A stretch of 64,000 bases of DNA from Macrosoma leucophasiata (Eukaryota; Arthropoda; Insecta; Lepidoptera; Hedylidae), in NCBI GenBank assembly GCA_036365455.1, contig JAWQUS010000032.1, forward strand, positions 12,222,001 through 12,286,000, in the 5' to 3' direction. The notes under the pieces are model-generated. The model did not search any database. It was not told the DNA's origin and saw only the letters and a list, made by a program, of their open reading frames with translations. Below, in pieces: positions 34,101 to 44,200 of the stretch. A program made the translations under genes and the position numbers. How positions within the stretch are numbered: position 1 is the stretch's first letter; the number at the start of each line of letters is the position of its first letter.

Positions 34101-36555
34101 ATGTATACAGACATTATAAAAATAAAACTTTTATTGTCTCTTATACTGTCCAGGAAAGGATTAATATTTTATGTTTATTGTTATCAAAAATGTAAAGCAT
34201 TTCTTTTTATTTTGGAGCCCGACAAGTAGCTTTCACACATAATTCTCATCTTCTATGTACATCTCAAACATATTTTGTGTAATTCAGAACAGACAGAACA
34301 GAATTTATAGATTAATTTTTTACTTTGCAGCAGAGAAATAGGGATCAATCTTTGAACCATTAGATTTTTTTGCAAAAGCACACAATCAGTTAAATACGAG
34401 CCATTTTTTAAATGCAGGCTTCACAAACAACCGCCTGCAAGTGTTCTGCAACCACAACCTCCAAAGCAATGTCTCCCCGGAAAACGTACTCGCGATACTA
34501 CAAGCGGCGGACCGGATGAGGGCCGCCGATATCAAGGAGTACGCTCTCAAGATGATCGTGCACAATTTCGTCTCGGTAAGCAGCTTCCGAAATATTTTCA
34601 CGCAATATTTTCACGCCAAGTCCTTCACAGGGTAGACACAGAGGTCCACCCTTCTAGAAGGCCAGAATTCTATTCTGGAATGTGTCCATTAATTTTTTAC
34701 TGAATATTTAGCCACCCCATGTATCTGGCCGTTATAAGACTGGACTAATCGGGCTTATGAAATATCTGACTCTGACCACATTTCGTTTCTATCAATGCTT
34801 AACAGTTAACTCGAATTATAGTTAATAACCCTGTTGAAAAGCTCTTAACTACTAGCTAAGCTCAAAACACAGCTGTAAAGTACCGTCCACAGCTACTGGC
34901 GGCGCGAACTGCGGTGCGGTAAGCCTTGGAGGACGAAAACAAATGTAGGACAACTGAGGAAGTAAGCCACAGCTAACGGGGACGCGGCATGCTTCGCGCG
35001 GCAAGCGGCAATGACTGGCTGCGCGGCGTGTGATTGAAACAAATGTACCTACTAGCGAATATCGATGCGGCCACAGGTCAGAGTGGCGGCATGAAATCGC
35101 GCGACCGAAACAAATCATTTTGTTTTTATCGCGCGTTGACATCTGGGACAAGAAAAATGGAAAGAAAAATTTGACTTCAGGCGAGACTCGAACTCGCGGC
35201 CTACTGGGAATCTAGTCCAGCTGCTTTATGGTAGCAGCAGCGCCATCTATTACCAACTATGCTAGTTATGCTGGTAATAGATGGCGCTGCTGCTACCATA
35301 AAGCAATGCAATAGATGTGAAGGAAAGATTTGACAAATCGGGCAGGACTTCAGTAGCTCAATTGGAAGAGCGGCTGGACTAGATTCCCAGTAGGCCGCGA
35401 GTTCGAGTCTCGCCTGAAGTCAAATTTTTCTTTCCATTTTTCTTTAAAAATAAAATATATTTCACAAGCATGTGTTAATGCGAAATAATATAAAAACAAT
35501 TATTTGGGATAAGCTTTGGCATACCACCGCACATCGCGCCTCCCGCCGCACCGCGAATCGCACCGTCAGTAGCTGTGGCTGAAGGGTATCGCGGGGGCAC
35601 TTCACGACCCCATCGCTCACTTATAGAGAATAATTCTTCCGCTAGTGCACTCAGTCAATCGATGGCGATCAAACCATTCCAATATTCGGCAGTAAATACA
35701 AAAGATACAGCGTCCCGCGATAAAAATTCCGTCGCTGCGATCGCTAATCGCCGCATTCCAAGCTTGGCGATTGTGACATATTCTCCCCTAAATAAGCACA
35801 ACGCCGTTATGGGCATCTTTGGGCGAATCGTTTATCCAGCAGGACGTCTTTCGGCTGAAGTATAGAGTATAGAGATAAACCTCAAATTCAGACTGAACGA
35901 ACTTCCTTTTTTTTATATTATGGCATCGCTATTAGGAATATTGCGAGTGTCAAGTAAAACGATATTTCGTATTCGTAATTAGCAGCGTAAAAGTCAAGAG
36001 TCAGTCAGTCAATTTATCAGTCCGTCAGTCAGTCAGTCACAGTCAGTAATTCGAGTAAAGCGATGGCTACTTTACCAAAACATTTACAATGAAGTTTTGG
36101 AGGCAACCCGAAAGGACCTGTTTTCGCACTATTATTCTATTTCACTATATTATTATACGGGCTCTGTAATAAGCCTTTATCAAACAAAATGCCACCAACT
36201 TTATTTGAAATGTATAACTCAAAAATGCATTAATAAAATAAAATAAACTAAGAGTACCACGCGCCTCTTTCAAGGTGCCCGCCAAAACCCGAACTTCCTC
36301 TTCCTTTAGAATGTATCGTTTGAATGCCAATATGACATATTATTAACATGCAAATCTTGCCAACAGGTGGCAACACAGGAGGCACTGGATAACGTATCTC
36401 AGCCCCTCCTGGTGGACATTATAAGGTCGATGGCGCATCACCCGCAGTTAGACACGACGCTCCCGCAGCAGCTGCGATGCCTGACCTCCTCCTCCTCCGC
36501 CGACACCCTCACAGAGGACCCCGACTATGTCCGCCATAGGACTGGCAAGTCGTAA
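16198..36555 (+). CDS. LZTR1: LZTR1, kelch-BTB-BACK substrate adaptor, 15 coding exons, 795 aa
   Basis: Coding exons: 16198-16340, 17166-17337, 18017-18153, 19911-20025, 21375-21538, 23287-23457, 24514-24655, 25316-25479, 26013-26188, 27167-27362, 28750-28904, 30778-30956, 33603-33729, 34418-34575, 36367-36555. All 14 junctions are GT-AG with matching phase, giving 795 aa (human about 840). Residues ~45-350 are kelch repeats ([84 protein letters not shown]). Residues ~365-475 are BTB1, then BACK1. Residues ~590-690 are BTB2 ([37 protein letters not shown]), then BACK2. LZTR1 bridges CUL3 to RAS-family GTPases such as RIT1 for ubiquitylation, on endomembranes. Exon numbers used elsewhere count the 5' UTR exon as 1, so 16198-16340 is exon 2, except where a pseudoexon entry gives coordinates. 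The linker between exons 23287 and 24514 is much shorter than in human LZTR1. Confidence 0.96.
17372..17490. mobile_element. Hairpin MITE in LZTR1 intron 3
   Basis: CACACACATTTTGAACCAGG and its inverted partner at 17463-17482 are embedded in arms of about 30 bp separated by about 50 bp. It begins about 35 bp after the splice donor at 17338. Confidence 0.75.
17822..17940 (-). repeat. tRNA-like core flanked by inverted repeats
   Basis: The minus-strand core 17841-17913 folds like a tRNA (acceptor GACTTCG/CGAAGTC, T arm with GGTTCGATTCC). It is flanked by GGAAAGAAAAATTTGAC and a nearly inverted GTCAAATTTTGCTTTCC. The same flanks surround the element at 35157-35437, so this is a mobile family and not a lone tRNA gene. 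Confidence 0.65.
18187..18330 (+). repeat. Family B SINE-like fragment
   Basis: Contains TGGCCCCATAATT, GTAGATGTCTATAGG and TGTGAACTGCATG...TTTGCCACC of family B. It lies in LZTR1 intron 4. Confidence 0.65.
18510..18665 (-). repeat. Family B SINE-like fragment
   Basis: Opposite orientation to the copy at 18187: GTGATGACTGCAGCCTATAGAC, GATGCGTTGCCACC and GTCTCTGTGGTAGTTATTAC are the reverse complement of the family B body. Confidence 0.7.
20444..20512 (+). pseudogene. Decayed upstream duplicate of LZTR1 exon 21375-21538 (copy A)
   Basis: The stretch from TAGGGCGAGAATCGCCAA to GAACTGCAAT follows the start of the real exon (TAGGGTGAAAATCGTCAA through TGCTGCAACTT) for about 65 bp, including the acceptor TAG. 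A 1-bp insertion breaks the frame and the rest of the exon is missing. It lies 5' of the intact exon. Confidence 0.8.
20665..20735 (+). pseudogene. Decayed upstream duplicate of LZTR1 exon 21375-21538 (copy B)
   Basis: AACCGTCAGTGGGAGCTAGT matches AATCGTCAATGGGAGCAGGT of the true exon. The sequence before it (ATTGGCCTTCTTCCAAT) matches that before copy A (ATTGGCCCTCATCCAAT), so intron sequence was duplicated too. The splice acceptor is lost (CCTAA in place of CTAG). Confidence 0.65.
21064..21246. mobile_element. Hairpin MITE in LZTR1 intron 5
   Basis: TGTAGAAATTAAACTTGC and CAACACTCCCAAAC on the left pair with 21201-21246 on the right. The interior also pairs (TTTCAGTCGCTTTC with GAAAGCGACCGAAA). 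Confidence 0.8.
22314..22590 (+). repeat. Family B SINE-like copy, nearly complete
   Basis: From GGTGGTAGAGCTTCAGTGACGG to TTGTTTGCCACTTCC and ACATAAAAAA, parallel to 45472-45762. It lies in LZTR1 intron 6. Confidence 0.8.
23590..23690 (+). pseudogene. Duplicate of LZTR1 kelch exon 23287-23457, partly decayed (copy 2)
   Basis: Encodes [19 protein letters not shown], against [19 protein letters not shown] in the true exon, in an open frame through TGG|TAATCA at the donor position. The kelch double glycine has become NG, the first half of the exon is unrecognisable and the only acceptor-like CAG is out of phase, so use as an alternative exon is unlikely. Downstream sequence (CGCAAAACGGGCTCTCAGTC before it, and its counterpart at 23899) shows that a larger unit was duplicated. 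Confidence 0.85.
23805..23893 (+). pseudogene. Second decayed duplicate of LZTR1 kelch exon 23287-23457 (copy 3)
   Basis: GTCTACGTGTCCGACGGC through CACTGCTACGATTTTGATAT follows the true exon from [13 protein letters not shown] to CYDLD. A one-base deletion (CCTCCGAC against CCCTCTGAC) shifts the frame and the donor is lost. It is followed by the duplicated intron motif ACGCAAAACAGGCTCTTAGT at about 23899. Confidence 0.85.
24911..25300. mobile_element. MITE with TAA target duplication (PIF/Harbinger-like)
   Basis: The ends AGTCCTATTCAGACCT and AGGTCTGAATAGGGCT are inverted repeats. TAA flanks both sides (24908-24910, 25301-25303), the 3-bp pattern of PIF/Harbinger elements. The right end lies 15 bp upstream of the LZTR1 exon at 25316, so the transposon abuts the splice acceptor. 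Confidence 0.75.
26693..27050 (-). mobile_element. Family A retroposon copy
   Basis: TAATAATGGCAACCCGTGATA through GGAGCCATGAGTGC, the reverse of the element at 2402-2768 and more diverged than the copies at 39186 and 46770. It ends about 115 bp upstream of the LZTR1 exon at 27167. Confidence 0.8.
27591..27726 (+). pseudogene. Duplicate of LZTR1 BACK exon 27167-27362 with internal deletions (copy 2)
   Basis: Retains the segments for [16 protein letters not shown] and [10 protein letters not shown] plus the donor CAG|GTTAGG, but has lost the stretches encoding [10 protein letters not shown] and [12 protein letters not shown], gained frame disruptions (for example TAA after GGTG), and lacks the acceptor. 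The following roughly 210 bp of intron is almost identical to that after the true exon, so the duplication is recent. The unit offset from the true exon is 364 bp. Confidence 0.9.
27961..28096 (+). pseudogene. Duplicate of LZTR1 BACK exon 27167-27362 (copy 3)
   Basis: Nearly identical to copy 2 (offset 370 bp) and shares both of its internal deletions, so it was copied from copy 2 rather than from the real exon. Its donor reads CAG|GTTTGG as in the true exon. The intron match decays after about 28160. Confidence 0.9.
28956..29249 (-). mobile_element. C-terminal fragment of a non-LTR retrotransposon polyprotein
   Basis: The minus strand reads 97 codons beginning [15 protein letters not shown], with [30 protein letters not shown] and [14 protein letters not shown]: the well-known C-terminal tail after the reverse transcriptase domain of arthropod LINE polyproteins. 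It is followed on the minus strand by a 3' UTR with the CGCTCTACACTCTCTGCCTA motif and a TACA-type tail at about 28940. It is 5'-truncated and lies in LZTR1 intron 12. Related 3' ends occur at 12480-12545, and older copies near 6490 and 34600. Confidence 0.85.
29819..30069. mobile_element. MITE of the 51997-52408 family, right end disrupted
   Basis: Starts CAGTATCCAACAAGAAATAAT and ends GTGCATTATTTCATGATGAGCA, as in 51997-52408. The element at 30070 inserted at its right end. Confidence 0.7.
30070..30362. mobile_element. Terminal-inverted-repeat element with 8-bp target duplication
   Basis: ATAGAGCAA near the left end is inverted as TTGCTCTAT at the right end; GATGAGCA is duplicated on both sides (30062-30069, 30363-30370). 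Related copies at 60415-60660, 61672-61950 and a diverged one at 41690-41870 share GATGCAAAACAGTCTGTCAT or its equivalent. It lies in LZTR1 intron 12. Confidence 0.75.
32401..32713. mobile_element. MITE with ~70-bp terminal inverted repeats
   Basis: ACAATGTGTCCCAGACATAAG, GCCCGGCGTTTTTCGAATATT and GTACAAAATTAAGGATAAT on the left are all inverted at 32645-32713. It lies in LZTR1 intron 13. Confidence 0.85.
33762..33915 (-). repeat. Family B SINE-like fragment
   Basis: GTGGCAAACAAGCATGGAATTC, CCTATATACATCTACACA and TTATGGGGCCATAC are reverse-complement family B. It starts about 33 bp after the donor at 33730. Confidence 0.7.
35157..35437. mobile_element. Foldback element built from two inverted tRNA-like copies
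   Basis: The left arm (35157-35221) is the reverse complement of the right arm (35373-35437), and an inner pair (35222-35255 and 35270-35304, GGTAGCAGCAGCGCCATCTA) extends the palindrome. The right half, 35346-35421, is tRNA-like: GACTTCA/TGAAGTC acceptor, T arm GCGAG-TTCGAGT-CTCGC, possible anticodon AGA with a mismatched stem. It lies in the last LZTR1 intron. Confidence 0.75.
35911..36204 (-). repeat. Dispersed repeat in last LZTR1 intron (inverted partner of 15064-15370)
   Basis: Reverse complement of the copy at 15064-15370, including TTCGAGTAAAGCGATGGCTAC, a run of CAGT units and GAGTGTCAAGTAAAACGATA. A shorter related piece is at about 30530-30650. Confidence 0.75.
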
Positions 36556-38465
36556 CGGATATCATCAGTCCTTCCATGAGATAATGCCGAACAAAATGTA
36601 GTCGTGGGAGCGAGCCGACTATTGATACTGTAGGTATCAAACTGTGATGCTGTGATGCTGTGAATGTTGTGAGAAAAAAAATAGCAGTCGTTCTTCTACA
36701 ACAGAGCTGTCCAGATTCGAGTCCTGAGCGAATTCAAATCATTGTGTAGGTTGGAAAGCTGCAGAAACTAATATCTATTAATATATTTTTAATCAAAATA
36801 CATATATGACCTTAAGTTAAAATTGTGCTATGATTTCTTCATTCATAGAAATTCGAATTTGAGGACTTTTACTTAAATAACTACTGTTCATCTTCGAACT
36901 TATTTACCGCGAATGATAAATTAAGTAATTTCGGCAAACTCTCATCGAGGAGCTTATAAATCAGTCCCGGATTCTGAATAGTTAATCAGGTTAAGTTTAC
37001 CAAAAAAATCGAATTTGCGGATTTGTGGTAGATTAGAATCATGTCCCGGGCCACACGTTCTTTGGAAAGTCCTGTTCTAGAACATACAACATTTCAACGG
37101 CTGTCTGTAGAGAAAGCTAGTCTATTTGTGTCCAGTGTCGACAGCGCGGCGATTTAGTGGCCATATAAGATGGTGACATTTATTAAGCTTAAATCAGTGC
37201 TTATATTGATAAAGACGCAGGCACTGTCACCATTAATTCTGCCACTGATAGCATGATCATTGAATATGCAATATCATAGATCTGATAATATTATCTTTAT
37301 GATGAGTCTACGTAGGTATATTACGTTTTATAAACCAAAGCTAAAAATATTAAAACTTAAAAACTGATACTAACTCTATGCATGTATGCGCTTTTAAAAA
37401 AGACAAAAATCATTAATTATTCTGGCAGAGGCTAGGCCTCATAAATTATAGGTTCATATATTTATTTTGCCCATATGAAAAAAAAAAAGTAGATAAATAC
37501 CTGTGTAAAAAAAAAACATTTTTCCATAAACTAGTCAGCAATAATGGGATTGATTGGTGTATTTTCTAATTGAAGTTTCAATGTGTAAGTACATAGTAGG
37601 TACATAAATACAGTGCTACTATTTGAGTTTTTATTTTTAAAGCCGAAGTCAAATAATTTTTGGTGTACCTATATTAATTGTCTGTAACAATACCGGATTT
37701 AAGCATGGGTAATATAGGCCTGGTTGCCTATGGGCCGCCAGCAAGATAGGGCCGCCACCATACCAAAAAAAATCGATAAAGACTTAGTAGAAACAAAATA
37801 CCTACTGAGTTTTGTTACAAATAGTTCGACAAATGTTTTTTTTTTTTGATCTTGAGAAGTTAACATCTTTTCGAGATCAAGCAGCCCGAAATATGAACAC
37901 AAATGGCGCATTCTACCGCCGCCGCGCTAGACCAACAGCAACAGTGGATGATGTTAATTTGAGAGCCCCCACCACATTCTCTACCTGTGGCCCACCGAGG
38001 TCTAAGTCCGGTACTGGTCTGTAACAAATCTCACAAAAAATGAAATGTTATTTGTTTCATGTGTTACAAAAACATGGTTAAAATCTTTTTTTTTCTGTAT
38101 TCTACAAACCATTTATTTTATTAATATAATAAAATGTCGTCTAGAGGCTTGACTGTAACTTCTAGCACACCGCGGACACTCCGCCAAAATTCCATACAAA
38201 CGTTGACGTGTATTTACACGTGCACCTGTGTGCGCAGCACGTAGAGAATACCAAACGTCACATAAAGGTTGTAACTTTGCACCATGTTCCATATGGAATA
38301 GGTGAGGGAGTCCGTTAATAACTAAAAACTAATATATTCTAAAAAATATTATTAAAGGTTCAAAGTTTATATTGTTATATACTTACCTCTGGGTCTCAAA
38401 TGTTATTAGTGTTTTAATGTCTATGTCTTAAATGTAAAATGTAATCTTATGTAATGTAATTAAAA

Positions 38466-38471
38466 AATAAA
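38466..38471 (+). terminator. Candidate polyadenylation signal for LZTR1
   Basis: AATAAA about 1.9 kb after the LZTR1 stop, in AT-rich DNA without repeats of other families. Another AATAAA lies at 38878-38883, overlapping the 3' end of the oppositely oriented UQCR10. Which is used cannot be told from sequence. Confidence 0.3.
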
Positions 38472-38919
38472 TATTGTAATTATAACAAACAATACAAAAG
38501 TGTCAGTACAGTATAGTATGTTATGTATTTCAAAATTTCATAAATAAATTAATCCATAAAATATAGCAGAATTGAGATTTTAGAAGTCAGCACTTTGACT
38601 ATAATATAATCCGTCATTATTTTTTTGCCTCGTTTATAACTCATGTATACATTGTGTTAAGCTATTGAAAATGTATTATTTATTACAATGGTGATTGTTC
38701 TATCTATCCTTTGTATAATTATATTCTATCTAGGTGTATTGTGTATATTTTATTTAGATCTAGTCTAGTCATTATAAGATTGAGTATATTTTTTAATTGG
38801 TTTTATGTGATGATAAAAACCACATGTATTTTTTAAATAAGGTAATTTAATGAAATTAAATATTAACAATTATAACTAATAAATTATTCCATCATACTAG
38901 GCTGTTTCTATTGACCTCT

Positions 38920-41241
38920 TCATTCGTACTTGTGTTTAATGTCATTCCAGAGTTTCTGAAAAACAAAAGTAATATTATTCACAAATCTTTAAGTAGAGTT
39001 TATCCTAAATACTGTTAATGCTAATTTTGCTAAAGAAAATTAAAAACTGTCAATTACAACATGGTCATAAAATATGAACTATCAGGGGGCTGACCACCTA
39101 ACTCAAATACTTTCGTTAATCTTTCGATTATGACAACATATTTATTCCTGGAAGCCATTCCGTCCACAGGTATATATAAATAATAATAATAATGGCAACC
39201 CATTATACGTCCCACTGCTGGGCACGAGTCTCTCCCCTTTTTGGGGGGAGGTCTGGAGCTTACTCCACCACGCTGCTCCAATGCGGATTGGTGGAGGTGG
39301 GTGGGTTAGTGGCCAACCCACTGTTGGATGTTTTCAAACCGCCCATAAGGCCTCCGACGAGGTTTAACGACTGCTATCCATCGATAGCAACCGGGACCAA
39401 CGGCTTAACGTGCCCTCCGAAGCACGGAAGCGCGCATTTAATTAGCCACTAGCGGTCACCCATCACACTACCCGACCGCGCCCGTAGTGCTTAACCGACC
39501 AGATCGCTTACGATCTACACCAGCCGCTGGGCCATGTGCGCTTCACAGGTATATACTTAAGAGTAATTGTTTTTTAAAGGTGGTAAACAGTCTTCATTCC
39601 GTCCTAAATGTCTTTAACTTTAAAATACTTAAATACAAAAAACACAATACTAACAAAGATATTTTAAGGTTTCTTGAATTTGAAATTGTAGGCAAGTATG
39701 ATTTTGTATCAGCTCTTTTAAGACACTTCATAACTTTCAGAATGGTAACATTTGAAAAAAATAGGTAGAGTGGTATCTAAAACAATATATTTTTTCCCCT
39801 CCATATCTATTTATTTTGGTGGTAGAGATCTTGTACCTAAAAACCTATACTGCATATTTATCAGTCATATGTTACCATCAATCTCAGATAGTATAGCATA
39901 GATTTGCGGTGGATCAGGTCAGTCTTGGAAGATTTCAGACATACCAATTTTGAGAAAGCTACATGTTTCATGAATGAAGAATCCTACTACTATTATAAAG
40001 GCGAAAGTTTGTATGTATGGATGTATGGATGTTTGTTACTCTTTCACGTAAAAACTACTGAATGGATTTGAATGAAACTTTACCACAATATAGCTTATAC
40101 ATCAGAATAACACATAGGCTATAGCTTATACATCAGAATAACACATAGGCTACAATTTTTGAGGTTTTTAATGTGAGGTCGTAGAAAAAACACATTTTTT
40201 GCGCTTACATTGCAAACGCTGACTGAATCCTACAAGATAGATCAAAACAATTTACTACAGTATTGTACAACTTAAAAAGGTCTACAAAAAAGTCCGTGAT
40301 GGTATATGTTTATCTCTTAGGAATAACCCACAATAACCATTTTTTATCCTTTACTTTGTACGAGAAATAATGGCTTATTTACGAAGCGATTTTAAGCAAT
40401 ACAGTATTAATCCTTATCCAATTAAGTATCTTAAATACATTGTGCATTTAATAAAGATCAATATGGCTTTTTACAGCATGTAAATTAAATAAATATTTTC
40501 GAAGATATCACAGATTTAAAATGCAGAGTCATAGCAATTTCGGCGACAAATACCGTTTCGGTGATAAATACCGGCAGCGGCGCCAGGCGAACGGGGCGTG
40601 GGGGGAGCGGGGTAGGTGCGGTGGGGAAGAAGTGGCTCATCGCTGAGAGCGCGACCCGAACGCGGGCAGACGCGTGAGGGGAGACGTCGTTGACGGTTGT
40701 GTCCGTTTTGCGAATTTTCAAGGCACTAGCGATTTGATAAAAACGTATGGTCGCCTACTTTAAGTAATGTAGGCCTAAGGTTAGTTATTGCCAGGTTTCT
40801 TTTTGGTTAGGAGTTACACGTACAAATTAGGGCTCTGCAGTGCTTAGTTACCGTATTTCTTACTTATTACTAGACTAGACGGGACGAACCTGAAGTCCAC
40901 GCGAACGAAGTCGCGGGCAAAAGCTAGTGAAATATAAGGTTATGACCAGCATTAAATTTATAAATTTGGAAAGTATTTTCAACTATCAACCGAGTTTTAG
41001 AGTATATCTAAATACTTTACTTTTTAAATGAATTACACTTCAAAATCACTATTAATTTAGATAGAAAATTAAAAAGAAAAATTACATAACAAATACTTAC
41101 ACCCTTGTTTATGCTCTCGAATATTGAAACTGAGACGACGTCGAAGGTCCTCTCAAAGAAGAAAGTACCTCCTGCGACCACCATGAAGAAAGTGGAGGTG
41201 CGTTTAAAGACATTACGATTCAGTGTAGACCACAGGGACAT
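38920..41241 (-). CDS. UQCR10: Cytochrome b-c1 complex subunit 9 (UQCR10/QCR9), two exons, 58 aa
   Basis: Exons 41101-41241 (47 codons) and 38920-38955 (11 codons plus stop) join in phase 0 across a 2.1-kb intron (donor GGT|GTAAGT, acceptor TTTTTCAG). The 58-residue product has the family pattern FKRTSTF, FFFERTFDVVSVSIFESINKG, then KLWNDIKHKYE: a single N-terminal-in transmembrane helix (about residues 15-40) followed by a short basic tail. This is the 7-kDa subunit of mitochondrial complex III that sits beside the Rieske protein and cytochrome c1. The second exon is too short for an ORF scan. The intron carries retroposon copies, including 39186-39547. The gene is tail-to-tail with LZTR1. 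Confidence 0.93.
39186..39547 (-). mobile_element. Family A retroposon copy in UQCR10 intron
   Basis: TAATAATGGCAACCCATTATACG through CCGCTGGGCCATGTGCGC. It is close to the copy at 46770-47128, so relatively young. Confidence 0.85.
39970..40930. repeat. Lepidopteran dispersed repeat remnant
   Basis: Starts CCTACTACTATTATAAAGGCG, includes a 41-bp local duplication (TATAGCTTATACATCAGAAT, 40090-40150) and ends CGAAGTCGCGGGCAAAAGCTAG. The GC-rich part 40550-40690 is of unknown origin. No coding frame is convincing. Confidence 0.5.
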
Positions 41242-44200
41242 TTTTGAAAAAGAAAATTAGCTCGCAACTTCGAGAAGCGACCGTCGCAATTCGGATTTCG
41301 GATTTCGGTCCACAAATGACATTGATGACATTGACATATTCTATGTATGTGTCAAATTTGTCATGAATTTGACACAATTAGCTTTTTATAAAGTGGCAAA
41401 GGCAACATGCCAGACATTCTTCTAGTCCACCGATCAATTTAATTTATTTATTTCTTTTTTGTTTGTATTTAACTGTACGTCTCCAATTACTGGATTCTGG
41501 CAGAATTATCCTTAGTCTTGGGAAGTAGCCATTAATTATAATAAATAAGAAGAAAGCACATGCGACCATTCTGTTTTACCATGCTACTAATGAAGCATAC
41601 AGTTCTACCTTTGTATTCGTTTCGCGCTTCTTATAATGGTAATGGTAAGATAAGTAATAGCAGATAAGCAAAATAGGTAGTATGCATAGAGCAACACGGG
41701 CCACCGGCCGCGGCGGACAAGCAAAGTGATGACATGTAATTAGGTACCTATTTGTTTAAGTCAAGGTGTGAGTTTCGTAGTAATAGACGAGTTTTGTTGT
41801 GTGTGTCACACAAATCCCCCCCCCCCCCAATTACACTGTTTTGCACCTCTACGGCTACTCCCCTCCCATAATGTCCCAAGAGTTTAAAACGAGTCTAGTC
41901 TAGTCCTAGTTGTTATACTTATTAATATATCATAAACCGGCCACGTGCGATTCGGACTCGCGCACGAAGGGTTCCGTAGTTACGTAGTTGTTGTATGGGA
42001 GCCCCCCTTTAATATTTACTTTACCTACTTTTATTGAACTACCTTAATTTAACCCTAAATTAATTTTTTTTAGTTGCTTGCTTCTGGAGTTCAGTTGTGA
42101 TTCTATCATCACCCGGCGCACGGTTTATTAGAACTGAATAGTATGGTTATATCAAAATTGATCACACATGGAATCTGCAGCCTCGTAATTGTCGGCACCG
42201 AGGTAAATTATCATCTTGTGGATTGTTATTGTGCCAGTAATGAGGAGGCCGTACATTGTAGATACATTACCATCAAAATAGAACACGAGAGCACATATCG
42301 CTGAACATTACAATTAAGTGACAAATAAAGTAGGTAGTAACTAAATAAGGCAGCGACTGTGCCCACGAGCTCCGCCACCAGAAACCACGCATTCTGATCG
42401 TCACCTAAACAGTTTTGTTTGATTTAGCTAACTACTTAAAACATTATCATCGCTTAATGCGATTTGTAGGTACCGTACCGTCAGTACCAGTCATATAGGT
42501 AGGTATATTGCTTATCGAGCCTACGAAAACGAATTAGACATTCATTGACTTCGTAGACCTTCATCTCTGCTGTACATAGCCTACGTAAGCACGGATAGTA
42601 GAAGGGGAGCCCAAGAGTGGATTTTTGAATTTACTCCAGCGCGTCAGATTAATATAGGAAATACCTTGCACCCGCAAGATATTTCCTATATCTTGTCAGT
42701 ACTTCCACCAAATCTAAGATTGCCATAAAGGGCCTTAGGACTTCCGCCACGAGCTTGAATCGCATACAAATCGTCAGAATTTTGGATGAGAGCTTTGATT
42801 GGGTTCACTCTACATCCTCTTTGACTATCTGCCATTCTTGAGTAATTTTTCACCTTTATTTTTGAGAGTCAAATGTTTTTGAAAAGGGCGCGGCATCAAC
42901 GTCATGGGTCAAGAGCGTGTCAGATATTCTGAGAGGGTGTAAACTGTGCCCAAACAATGCTTCTATCCAAAATTCTGACGATTCGGAAGAAGAGTAAGAT
43001 TGTAGCGACCTTTTGAATTCTTTTAAGAGCTACACTTCGTACGCGTTGGATATTGCAAGTATAATGAAGGCAAAAAACTTGTAGCAAAAGTTAGTCCTAC
43101 AATTTAAACGGCACTAAGTGTCATTTAAACAGTGTAATTTTTTAGAAGAGGGCAATAAAACGCTTGGTTTATTATGGGCAAAATATATCATCTATTTACA
43201 TTTTTAAAATGCTAATATGAACAATAATTCCTAAAAAAAAAATACAAGTACTGAAACAAGACAAACCAAGCAAAATGCTGTGTTCTATTAGACCGGCCAT
43301 ATTATTGTAGATTACATAATAATATACAAAAACTTGTGGTATTCAGTAATACAACATACTTTTAAAATTCTATAGAATAATAGACGAATTTACAAACAAT
43401 ACAAATTTCATTATTATCATAAAATTATAGCGACAAATTCTTCGCCGGCCAGCCTAATTCATTGTACAAATACTGTACGGAATGATAATGTACCAAATAA
43501 CAAAACTATGTAGTGAGATAATGAGACAGTCATTGTCTGAATAATAAAAAATGATTACTCAGTTTTGTATGTAACAAAAAATATATAGTTTTGATATTTG
43601 AGTAACTACTACACATCACAATGTATCTAATAGTTCTGTTTATTACCAATTTATTTTTAATATAAAATGAATTTCATATTATAATAATTGGTCACGCTAG
43701 TCAGCAGTTACTATAGATTTATTTTGTGTGAGATGTTTTAATATTTATTATGACACGATACTGGTTAGTGCCAATAGATTTTATTTTTAGTAAAATATTA
43801 TTTCAGATACACAAAAGATAGCATGAACATTTAAAAAAAATCTGACATGTCTTAGGCAAATATATTGATCATTTTATTTAGTTTATTGATGTTACCTTTA
43901 CTCTGTCTATAAAAGACAAATTGCAGTGTAAAAATAATAAATAAAAACTTTACACTGCACAGACTAATTTGGCTTTAGTATGTGTACATCTACAAGAAAA
44001 TCTTTTATTAAAAAAATGTTTGAATAAACAGAAAATATTATTTCGTGTTTTAAGAGTGAGCCATGACAATAACAAATTATTATGGGATATGACCTATTGC
44101 CAGTAAAGTTATCAACATGGTAAAGTTTCTTAAAACAAATGCAAATTTCAACAATCCATCAGTGAGATTATTTAGAGAATTAATAGGACTGGTGTACCTA

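Noticed and set aside
35346..35421. A genuine tRNA gene (possible Ser anticodon AGA)
   Set aside because: The acceptor and T arms pair, but the anticodon stem has a mismatch and the sequence is half of a large mobile palindrome with a sibling elsewhere. Classed as a tRNA-like repeat.
37812..38024. Open frame with a basic N-terminal part in the LZTR1 3' region
   Set aside because: No recognisable domain and partial repeat-like composition; treated as chance in the LZTR1 3' UTR.
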